The notes below the pieces were generated by a model that had not been told where the DNA came from, did not search any database, and saw only the letters and a list, made by a program, of their open reading frames with translations. DNA of 13,856 nt from Rhypophila decipiens (taxonomy: Eukaryota; Ascomycota; Sordariomycetes; Sordariales; Naviculisporaceae), in NCBI GenBank assembly GCA_033297075.1, contig MU858397.1, positions 1 to 13,856 of the forward strand. Reading direction: 5' to 3'. Shown here one piece after another: positions 1-7,978 of this stretch; the stretch's first letter is position 1, and the number at the start of each line of letters is the position of its first letter. The position numbers and the translations under genes were made by a program.

Positions 1-227
1 CACATAGAACCTATAGAGCTCCAAGACTATTGAGCCCGGGGGAGTGTTGCAATATAGACTCAGCTAGTCTTGGTGCGATTAACGTTTTACCGGATAACAT
101 ATATTAGCGCTGATGGAAGATGCTAGAATTCCAAACTATCTATAAATTGACATGTCCTCCCACACCCTTCTGGTGTCAAGGTAGAAAAAAGAAATAAAGA
201 GGATGGATGGAAAGAGCTTGAAACTGA

Positions 228-3200
228 TTAGACATCGCACGAGAAGCCGACCGTAAAAACTCTCCCCGATGTACAACCAATAGACACCATCCGCCCTTGG
301 ACGGCAGAACACCTTGGGCGGTATTCCGGTGGCAACCATATTAAGTTCCGGCCGTTGCAAATAATCCAGGTCTGGTCCTCCCCCAGACTATACCCATCCC
401 TCTCTGGGTTATCTAGTGAGAAGAGTGAATGAACTGAACTATAATGCCCTTCAAGCGTTTGGAGGCATTGCCCGGAGCCGGCATCCCAGATCTTGATCGT
501 CTGATCGGATGAACCCGATGCCAGCCGCTGGCCATCTGGGGAGAAGGCAACTGACTCAACCCAACTGCTATGCCCTTCAAGCGTTTGGAGGCATTGGCCG
601 GAGCCGGCATCCCAGATCTTGATGGTCTGATCGAATGAACCCGATGCAAGCCGCTGGCCATCTGGGGAGAAGGCAACTGACTGAACTGAACTGCTATGCC
701 CTTCAAGCGTTTGGAGGCATTGCCCGGAGCCGGCATCCCAGATCTTGATGGTCTGATCGTCTGAACCCGATGCCAGCCGCTGGCCATCTGGGGAGAAGGC
801 AACTGACTCAACTGAACTGCTATGCCCTTCAAGCGTTTGGAGGCATTGCCCGGAGCCGGCATCCCAGATCTTGATGGTCTGATCGTGTGAACCCGATGCA
901 AGCCGCTGGCCATCTGGGGAGAAGGCAACTGACTCAAGCCACCTGCTATGCCCTTCAAGCGTTTGGAGGCATGCATTCCAGCCCCCCTCTACTGCTGGCT
1001 TCGTACTGATCCAGCCAGGTTCTTCCGCCCTAAATTTCGCTTTTACTAGACTGGAAGCTGGTGCAAATACGAGGGCTGAAGCGTACGCTTGGAGAGGGGC
1101 TTGCTTTACTACCCATCCATAAGCCAGAGTAAACCGGTATGCATCAAAAACAAGTTTTGTCAGCTGGCTGTTATCGGTGTGAGTCTATGTCTCCATTAGT
1201 CTTAGTCTTTAGAATTGGATGGTACAGACTTACTAATAGACCGTTCAGCTGTGTTATAGCGATAACACCCTCCGACATTGCTCGGAGTAAACTGAGAGCT
1301 TCGAGCCAGTAAAGATATTTTTTCTCGAGAAAGGTCTGGATCGTATCTAGTATGTTGCGTTGAAGCGTGTCCCTTTTGGAAATAGAGTCGCGGAGATGGT
1401 CAACCCAGAAAACACATGAGTACCGTACTGCGGCCAGGGGGTCTGGAGATGGCGTCTGAATTTCGTTGATTGGGAATCCCGGCGCCTTTAAGCCATACAT
1501 ATCACGTCGCAATTCGGCGAACATCGCAATGAGAGACCTTGAGAAAATAATGTGGTTGACATTTTCCATCCCTAGAGGGAGGAGCCACCCGAAAGCCTCT
1601 CGAGAAACTTGATGCGCGGCGTTTCCCTGTAAAAAGTCTTTGGCTGATTGGTGAACGAAATAGATAGTTTGCTCCCGAAGAGTTAAAAAGGAGCCGCAAA
1701 GCCCTATAAGCTCTTCTAGGTCCGAAACGTCGCCTCCCATTTCGACAAGAGTAGTCAACTCTGGAACGTTGATAGGTCGGCGAACAATCGTGGTGACGGC
1801 GAGTATTTCCTTGCAGAGATCTGTATCCTCAGATTCATCAATCTGTTTCATCATTCGCGCATATAAGTCATCTAGCCCGGGCGGAAATGTACGCAACTTT
1901 GTCAAAGTGTGCCGCTTCCGAACTTTAGGGTCCGCAAGCGCTTGGCAGACCAAGGCTACCCAGAGAAATGTGCCGTTCGCGTTTGAAGAAAGATAATCCC
2001 GAATGAAGTTCACCATGATGCTGTCGTACTGTTTCAGTTGTGACAGGCACAGGACCTTATGGCGGATGAATGCTTCGACGGCGGCAGTGACAGATTCAGC
2101 GTTCAGCTCAAGGCTGAGTCTTGCCTGTTGCGGGACACTCGCCAACTGTTCCTCGATCTGCACCAAATTGCGACTAGATACGACCAACTTCACACGAGCA
2201 GATAAAGACGATATCTGAACGATTAACCTGAGAAGCTGCTGTTGGTCTATTATACATTCGTCTAAAGCGTCAATCACCAAGTAGGTGACCTTCAAGTTCG
2301 GATCTTCTAGCATCTCGATCAAGGTCTTTGATAGGACGATCCATGCCATTGCATCATCGGAGGGGTAAGTGTTCTCGGGCAAGTGCGAGAGGAGACGGGG
2401 TTGCCGTTGGACGAGTAGGTAGATTAATCCCCGCAGTACGGAGGTTGCATTGTTGATGCGCGAGTCAGCGGCTTGACAGAAGAAGTACGCCAAATTACCA
2501 CCGTTTACAGTAATAGGCCGCTCTAGCTCGTTGATGATGCCGCACAGTAACATGGTCTTGCCTTTGCCGGGGTCTCCTCTGATCCAGAGTAGGCGGCTCT
2601 CCGACAGTTGGCGCCATCGCTTGAAGTCGGGGTTGTTGAAGACCCAGCGGTAAGCATCAGCCAGTAAGCCGCCTTTTGCTAGCTCGATACGCTCCTTCTC
2701 ATGGCGCGGATCTCGCGGATCGGCAGACCACAGCTTTGCCAGGCAAAGGTAATCCTCGTGAATCTTGTCTCGCAGCCGCTTCGGCGCTTTTTGTCCCCCC
2801 TCGCCGTAGAGAACCGGTATGTGCACGTCGAATATTCCAAATAGCGAATACGTCTTATCCTCCTCATATTTTGTGTTGCGTTTCTCGATCCATTTCATCC
2901 GCTCAGCGACGCTGAAATCGGACAAGGGGCTCCCTTGCAAAGCTCTTCGGGGGATCCCGGTTATATTATGAATTTCTTTTTCCAAAGACTTCTTATCTCC
3001 CAAGCGCTCGCCCTCTTTTGAGAAGAACTCGACGATCGCCGGAGGAATGAGCTCTTGGAGGGTCCATCCGCGGGTGAACCACCTGCAGTCTCGAAGATTC
3101 AGATCCCAATTCGAACTGCCATCGGCCTCCCACTTGCGCTTTGAGACTTCTGCGAGATAGACATAGCATTTGGCCGCGTTTCGATACCACTGAAACATGG

Positions 3201-3492
3201 AGTTGAGAGCGTGCTGAAGCTCGCCGGCGTCAGACTTGTCGATACAGCATGTGTCAACCCAGAAGTATCTCAGCCCATCACGCTCGGCTTGTTCTCCGCA
3301 AAACTGAATCTTAGCGTAGCCTGCGCCTGCTTTGTTCTTGGTCGTGCCGCCCGCCAGGTCCCTGAAGAGGACCTCCTCGTCACCCCATGTGTGTGAAAGT
3401 ATCGCGTAGGGTGGAATCTCGGGGATTTGGTCGTTCGGGAGGTGCTTTGTCAGGCGGAACTCGCCGGTATGGTCTCGCTCCAGGAGTCGCAT
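228..3492 (-). CDS. HET-NACHT-WD40 protein, HET-E/HET-D-like NLR, two exons
   Basis: The gene model is complement(join(228..1184,1234..3492)), giving 1071 residues. The 49-bp intron (1185-1233) has donor GTAAGT, branch CTAAT (1195-1199) and acceptor CATAG, and joins phase 0 to phase 0. Unspliced, the frame ends 20 codons later, before the WD40 repeats. Domains in order: HET domain (about 27-232) with YAILSHTW (29-36), WVDTCCIDKS (78-87), RGWTLQELIPP (141-151) and the YSLFGIFDV...LYGEG block; NACHT with Walker A GDPGKGKT (306-313) and Walker B YLVIDALDE (404-412); a helical region with FVHQSAKDFL (612-621); then four full WD40 repeats and a degenerate fifth leading to a closing LWLPPEYRP segment and TAA (228-230). 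Family knowledge: such proteins are cytosolic STAND NTPases. The WD40 propeller senses a partner (in Podospora HET-E/D, the glycolipid transfer protein HET-C) and the HET domain triggers cell death. The first-ATG start is standard for the family, with A at -3. Family assignment is firm; the ligand is unknown. Confidence 0.93.
459..962 (-). repeat. Four tandem 126-bp WD40-coding units
   Basis: Four head-to-tail units run at 837-962, 711-836, 585-710 and 459-584, each coding 42 residues from TLEGH to GQCLQ. A fifth copy starts at 458 and diverges after about 11 codons. The units are nearly identical at DNA level. In unit numbering, replacement differences fall at codons 7, 8, 9, 10 and 26, while only three codons (21, 29, 38) differ silently. 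Because 126 is a multiple of three, the other frames also give repetitive ORFs; these are artefacts. Such high identity points to concerted evolution by unequal exchange or slippage. Confidence 0.95.
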
Positions 3493-4144
3493 CGTGGAAG
3501 GTTATCGGGGTCCGCTCTTGGCCGGTATTTGTATCGGTGCTGGTAGCGGGTGCGCACGGAAGGCTTGAACGTCGTGGATCTGTAGGTTCAACGCGTAAGT
3601 GGTTAAATTTTGGATAACAGCTAGGAATAGAAAAGTGTTACTTGTTATTGGTAGTCGCGGCGTGTAGTGTGCATCGCGGTGGTTTCAGATGGCATATTGA
3701 ACCTTGATGTGGTTGTGGCCGTCTTTTGGGCTTGATGCCTTTCGCCGCGGGAACCACGAACCCCGCACGTCGGGCACTTTGGTGGCGTCGGCGTCTGGGG
3801 CTGACGCCAACTGCAAATCAAAGCATCGTGATTGGTACGTGTCTTGCTGGTACGTTGTGAAGCATCTTTCCTAAATTGAGTAACAATAACTACGGGAAAT
3901 GCTTTGTGGGATATGAAATGAGGAAATTGAGACGAGAAAGAGGCCAACTGAGTTTGGTGGAAAGGGATCACAGGTACCTCTTAGAATTATCATGTAAAGA
4001 AATCACGTAAGCGGTGGTATTTGAATGTTTGTTCGACCTCCTTTTAATTAGTAATTCCGCATTAGGTGTCCTACCTTATAGTCTGGAATCTATTTAGGTA
4101 TTAAGTAGTAACATCTTAACTACTATTTAATTATAATATATACT
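3493..4144. other. Upstream region of the NLR gene, no gene seen
   Basis: This holds the presumed promoter and leader of the minus-strand NLR gene. A 108-codon minus-strand ORF (3645-3971) shows no recognisable motif and a low-complexity Thr/Ser/Arg-rich composition; I do not accept it as a gene. From about 4020 to 4144 the sequence becomes markedly AT-rich up to the start of the putative LTR remnant. No tRNA or transposase signature is visible. Confidence 0.5.
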
Positions 4145-4197
4145 TGTTGAACTGGATGCCTTCATACAGTGTGTGAGGAGCATAGAGTAGTCTTTGT

Positions 4198-4324
4198 GGT
4201 GCACTGCACCAGCCACTCCAGGATGGAGTACTCAGGGGCTGTTGCTCCTAGCAACAGCCAGGTGTTACAACCTGATATCCAAGAGGATATCCAAGAGGAT
4301 TACAGACTGTAAGGCGGGACGCCT
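4198..4324. repeat. Run of perfect short-loop inverted repeats
   Basis: Three perfect hairpins follow each other within 62 bp: GGTGCA-C-TGCACC (4198-4210), ACTCCA-GGA-TGGAGT (4215-4229) and the 10-bp stem GGCTGTTGCT-CCT-AGCAACAGCC (4237-4259). A fourth, AGGCG-GGA-CGCCT, lies at 4312-4324. Loops are only one to three bases. Between the third and fourth hairpins is an exact 12-bp tandem duplication (4274-4285 and 4286-4297). The run lies inside the putative LTR remnant. Confidence 0.7.
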
Positions 4325-4538
4325 AACGGGGGTTGACAGAGTGAGAGGGAGGTTGTACGCGGTAAGTATGCTGGTTACTGTCACTGATCAGGTTGCTCTG
4401 CTAAGAGCTTGTAGATTGAACAAGATAGTAGACAATGGACTTGAGTTGCTGCGTGAGGAGTCCAAGAATCCTCAGACGTAGAATGCACAGCATTCTCCTA
4501 CTATATAGAACTATCCGTCACCAATGACCGTAGCCCCT

Positions 4539-4623
4539 GGACCCGAAGCCTCCTCGTAGGGTCCCCGGGTCCTTGACCCATGCTCCCATAGACCCGACCC
4601 CGGGTCCTCGTGTCCTCGGGTCC
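4539..4623. repeat. GGGTCC hexamer cluster
   Basis: GGGTCC occurs four times on the plus strand (4559-4564, 4567-4572, 4602-4607, 4618-4623) and its complement GGACCC once (4539-4544) within 85 bp of GC-rich sequence. The cluster lies inside the putative LTR remnant. No function can be assigned. Confidence 0.5.
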
Positions 4624-4892
4624 ATGCTGATTGGTCAAACAGGACTTCCCAGGTAGGTACCTGAGGCACCAATGCGTCATGCACCGTGCGGGTCATGACA
4701 CGCAAGTTGATTGAGGGTGCGTAAAAAAAGCGTACTTAATATAGTGGAATATTATCTTCTCGGACATCAAAGTCAGAATCATGATTACGGCCCGTCCCGA
4801 TAACACCTATGTATCAACACTTCACTGTTGACAATGCAGACATCTTTTAGAAAGAGAGGTGTCAAGCATAGCCTCAACCACCAGCGTTACCG

Positions 4893-4976
4893 AGTCAGCC
4901 TAGTCAACCTAGTTAACCTAGTCAGCCTAGGAATGGCTGCGTCCAAGGCTCAGCCATCAGCCTGACTAGGCTGACT
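4893..4976. repeat. Four 9-bp tandem units within a large inverted repeat
   Basis: Four 9-bp units related to CARCCTAGT run head to tail at 4896-4931. The 14-mer at 4893-4906 (AGTCAGCCTAGTCA) is repeated in perfect inverted form at 4963-4976. The nearest pairing is 4920-4930 with 4966-4976 (11 bp), enclosing a second stem ATGGCTG/CAGCCAT (4933-4939, 4951-4957) with an 11-nt loop. It lies about 50 bp upstream of the TATA-like box of the putative LTR. Confidence 0.7.
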
Positions 4977-5302
4977 GGCACTGCCGATAAGTTCAGCTGT
5001 TGAGTGGCCTGTACTACAGTTTTGTATAATTATAAGTAAGAGCTGTCTAGGCATATACAGAGAACAACAAGGAAAACACAATTCATCCCTCTTCAACTTA
5101 CTTACTGAACAATCCTAGAATCCGAGCGTGTGCCGTGCTTCTGACACATCGCCCGAATTGCCGCCAACTGTTACTAAATTAATATCTAGTGGTGGCTTGT
5201 ATTGCCGCCTATTCAGTTAATTTTTATTTTCTGCGAGTGTTGGGTTGTAGGGGTCCGACTAAATTCAGTATCGGAGTGTACCTAGTGGGGGAAGGTCTTG
5301 GC

Positions 5303-5381
5303 GGGAAATTTGACTCCAAAATCGGCGACATAGGCGCCTAGATTTGGAGTCGCGACCTCCAGAAATGGAGGTGAATTTCCC
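5303..5381. other. Three-stem dyad (possible three-way junction)
   Basis: Three perfect helices can form without conflict: outer stem 5303-5310 with 5374-5381 (8 bp), left arm 5312-5320 with 5343-5351 (9 bp), right arm 5355-5361 with 5366-5372 (7 bp) capped by GAAA. The left arm encloses the perfect 10-bp palindrome TAGGCGCCTA (5331-5340). Only one nucleotide or a few separate the helices. This is what a three-way-junction RNA or a folded transposon end would look like. No known RNA family is recognised, and I see no promoter assigned to it. Confidence 0.5.
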
Positions 5382-6193
5382 AGAAACTCATACTTGAGAT
5401 GTAATATCTTGGCCCGGTTGAGAACTGGGGTTAAAGCTAGCCGTGATATATCTCTTGGTCGAGGATGAATCCCACATCCAAGTCAATGACACTGTCCGTA
5501 CGATTAAGCTCAATGCTACAGAAACAACGTGGCGGCCGCTCCTAGAGTCCTAACGCTAAACCGGCGACGATCGCCTGAACATGAGCGCAGTGCATAGCAA
5601 CGACGCTGTGGCGCTATCAGTGCCCGTGAGCTCGCCTCCCCGCAAGCAAGCAGCCATCGTCCGCGCCCGGGGCTACTTTTCGTAGCAGGCTTAGATATCA
5701 AGATGGAAAATGGGGTCGTGTTCCCAAGTCTTTGACTTGAGGATGCCTTCCAGACGAGTATAAAGACCTTGCGAATCCCCTCTTAAGACCCAGAAAAAAC
5801 ACTACCACCATCTTCATCATTATCTCCAAGTCTTTATAACCTATTCTGAAGTAAATCTTTTATATTTTACTTTCGCTGCCCACATTGCAATCCTCAATTG
5901 AAAAATCTACAGTCAGACATAGTACTATAGTCTACAAGTCCTTAGAGCAATCTTCATTAAAGTTTAACCTACAAAGTACAAATCTAATTCCCACATAATA
6001 AAAAGCCAACACTATATAATATACCATATACAATACAAAGTTTTCCTCCACGAAAGTTACTTTCGCACTCTGCTGAAGAGGCCACGAAGCCTGGAACTTA
6101 CCCTGCCCACAAAACTACCTCTCATCCCTCCTCCGTTCCACACCACTCAATCACTACCCTACTCCTCTACTCGTTAGAAAGACATTCATCAAA
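5382..6193 (+). promoter_or_regulatory. Promoter and leader region of the secreted-protein gene
   Basis: No gene is seen here. A GC-rich block at about 5520-5690 is followed by a TATA-like TATAAAG (5759-5765) and then a CT-rich tract, the usual setting for a fungal start site. That would give a leader of about 400 nt. A second TATA-like run (TATATA, 6013-6018) lies 181 bp before the ATG, followed by a strongly pyrimidine-rich stretch (about 6106-6175). Either could set the transcription start. The ATG at 6194 sits in ATCAAAATG, a good fungal start context with A at -3. Confidence 0.4.
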
Positions 6194-6820
6194 ATGCAGC
6201 TCTATACCCTGCTCCAGTTCCTTGTCGCCGGCAACTTGGCCGCCCTGGCCACAGCTGTGCCCACCGCCGCGGCAGCAGCGTCTGACGACGCCCTGCTACC
6301 CGAGATCAACCTCCTGACCGCCGCCGACCGCGAGGTCACCAAGCTCAAGATGGAGGCCTACTTTGCCGCCAACAACATCACCGTCAACGACGGCTTCTAT
6401 TCTGGAGATGAGAACGGCTCCAACAAGCTCGCCAAGCGCAGCATTCCCTCCGAGTGCATCTTTGAAGTATCCCGCATCCCCGCGTACTACTACCGCCAGA
6501 TCGTCGGCATCCAGGGCACGGCCTGCATCGGCTACGTGACCAACATGATGTGCAGCAACTCGGGCTTCTGGAACGACGCCGACTGGACCGATATCCAGCG
6601 CAGCGTGGCCGAGCAGGTGACCAAGGACGGCTTTTTCAAGACCACCCAGGTCGGCCGCTGGACGGCGGCATTTCTGAACTTGTCAAAGTTCACCACGGCC
6701 TTTTCCAACCGCGAGACGGTCTTGTTCATCTATGGTCTGCTGTGGATCGAGAGGAGGCCCCAGCGCTTCTACTGGAGCCGCGACGGCGACTTTTTGCAGA
6801 CACAGAGGGACAGGTGCTGA
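6194..6820 (+). CDS. Small secreted preproprotein with a Kex2 site, function unknown
   Basis: Single exon, 208 residues. Residues 1-21 form a classical signal peptide (hydrophobic core, Ala-Thr-Ala before Val22). An Ala-rich, acidic propeptide with sequons at N61 and N74 runs to LAKR (79-82), a Kex2-type dibasic site. Cleavage there would release a mature chain of about 126 residues starting SIPSEC. The mature part has four cysteines (88, 111, 120, 208), enough for two disulfides, with one at the very C-terminus; a sequon at N162; and an aromatic-rich middle. Codon third positions are strongly C-biased, unlike the NLR gene, which suggests good expression. I do not recognise the family. The layout fits a small secreted effector, a secreted antimicrobial or a cell-surface peptide, and the sequence does not decide among these. 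Existence as a gene is well supported. Confidence 0.85.
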   Translation: MQLYTLLQFLVAGNLAALATAVPTAAAAASDDALLPEINLLTAADREVTKLKMEAYFAANNITVNDGFYSGDENGSNKLAKRSIPSECIFEVSRIPAYYYRQIVGIQGTACIGYVTNMMCSNSGFWNDADWTDIQRSVAEQVTKDGFFKTTQVGRWTAAFLNLSKFTTAFSNRETVLFIYGLLWIERRPQRFYWSRDGDFLQTQRDRC

Positions 6821-7513
6821 GCGGACTGTCGTAGTGGAGGGAAGTGTAATCTTTATTGACTGATGGGAGAGGGATTTGGAGAGGAAGCGCGTGGAGAAGG
6901 CGGTGGCGAGAAGAGATGGTCTGTTTTGTAAATCCTCACCTTCATGATTGTACCAGTGGCATCCATGGAGGTGTTGGTTATTTTGTATCTACCCTTTTGG
7001 CTCGGGCAAGTTTTATTCGTTTAGCTACACAAAGCACAACTGCCTCCTGATTGAAGGCAAGCTAACCCCAATAGTTTGATGGTCTTTCGGGTCTAAGGCT
7101 CGGGCGAACTCGTGTCGATATGCTTCAAGTGATAGGGTGATATCGTTCTAGACAAGACCTATCGAGTGAAGTGCTGAACATTCAAGTTGACCTAGCCAAC
7201 TGAATGTACAAGGAACCAGTGACGAGTTTGCTATGTACAACACGGTACACATGCTACATGTGGATCCGGCAGTTCACCGCCCCTTCCATCATCAGGCCCC
7301 CTTGTCGGCCACAAAGATGCCAGATACTTGCCCGTCCATCACTGTCCGCTAATGTGCAAAAACGACAATAAATTCTATTTGACGACCAGTATCCCATTGG
7401 AGCGCCAACGGATGTCGGGCTAGGGTATGGTGGAGTTGCTTGGTAAAACCCCTCAGTTGAGACTCATAAATCGTCTTCATTTATGATTGATGGCATGCAC
7501 AAATTGGAGTCCA

Positions 7514-7520
7514 GGCTAAA
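7514..7520 (+). promoter_or_regulatory. XlnR/Xyr1-like site GGCTAAA
   Basis: GGCTAAA lies 459 bp upstream of the esterase ATG. Family knowledge: the xylanolytic activator XlnR/Xyr1 binds GGCTAA-type motifs in front of hemicellulase and feruloyl esterase genes. A single short match can occur by chance, so this is only suggestive. Confidence 0.25.
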
Positions 7521-7773
7521 GTGACGCCGGGAGTGTCCTCGGTTATGGTTCTGCCCCAACCCAGTTCTTGGAACGGAACGGGAGACAGCTGGAAGCACGC
7601 CGATTGGCTACCCCAGACTCATTTACATGACGCCCAAACAGGAACCTCAATTGCTGATCTGCCTAATAGAGACCACACCAATATAGCTCCCAAACATACA
7701 AAAAGGGGCACCAGGTCCGCAACGCCCACCTAATTGCAAGCCGACTCTTGTTGCCGAACACTTCGGAGCTTCA

Positions 7774-7779
7774 GCGGGG
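7774..7779 (+). promoter_or_regulatory. CreA-like site GCGGGG
   Basis: GCGGGG fits the carbon-catabolite repressor CreA consensus SYGGRG and lies about 200 bp before the esterase ATG. Carbon repression would suit a plant-cell-wall esterase, but the motif is short and frequent. Confidence 0.2.
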
Positions 7780-7978
7780 ACCGAGGGGTCGACGACGACC
7801 AAGAAAAAGAATGTCCGTGATCGAGATGAGAGAATGGAGGTCGGCGACCAAAAAGAGAAAACGAGATGGTTAAGTATCATGGCTTGAGACCCCAAAGTCA
7901 AAGCAATCTTCACTCGACATTCTCCCCAGACACCTCTTTGACGAATCCAGTCATTCCATCGCCACCCGGGTCGCCAAA

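Larger units (their letters stand above)
4145..5111 (+). mobile_element. Putative LTR-retrotransposon remnant (solo LTR-like)
   Basis: The stretch begins TGTTGA (4145) and ends CTGAACA (5111), giving TGTT...AACA ends. Its last 90 bases have the layout of an LTR: a TATA-like box TATAATTATAAG (5025-5036) followed by an A/C-rich tract and a CTTCAACTTACTTAC-type tail, as I recall from Ty1/copia LTRs of fungi. The flanking pentamers are ATACT (4140-4144) and ATCCT (5112-5116), a 4/5 match compatible with an aged target-site duplication. No gag or pol coding is visible. Boundaries are uncertain: an alternative 3' end is TCAACA at 4819 (a 6-bp perfect TGTTGA/TCAACA pair, but no matching flank), and an alternative 5' end is TGTTGAC at 4826. 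It may therefore be two elements side by side. Confidence 0.35.
6821..7978. other. Intergenic region before the esterase, no gene seen
   Basis: It contains the 3' flank of the secreted-protein gene and the promoter of the esterase. Short ORFs on both strands (for example 6856-7050 plus, 7647-7913 minus) show no motif or coding bias. The last 60 bp before the esterase ATG are C/T-rich, as expected for a leader. Two possible regulator sites are listed separately. Confidence 0.5.

Noticed and set aside
459..962. Regular repeats as a CRISPR array
   Set aside because: The units are 126 bp, adjoin without unique spacers and encode WD40 repeats in a eukaryotic gene.
413..976. 187-codon minus-strand ORF with a repeated Arg/Ser/Pro-rich motif
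   Set aside because: It is the WD40 array read one frame off; the 126-bp period makes every frame repetitive. The WD40 frame joins exon 1 by a good intron.
3645..3971. 108-codon minus-strand ORF upstream of the NLR gene
   Set aside because: No domain, signal peptide or coding bias; it probably covers promoter or leader sequence.
4194..4481. 95-codon plus-strand ORF as a retrotransposon protein
   Set aside because: No reverse transcriptase, integrase, protease or zinc-knuckle motif; the sequence is dominated by inverted repeats of the LTR-like block.
5516..5701. GC-rich block with a 61-codon minus-strand ORF
   Set aside because: Too short, no motif, and located in the promoter region of the secreted-protein gene.
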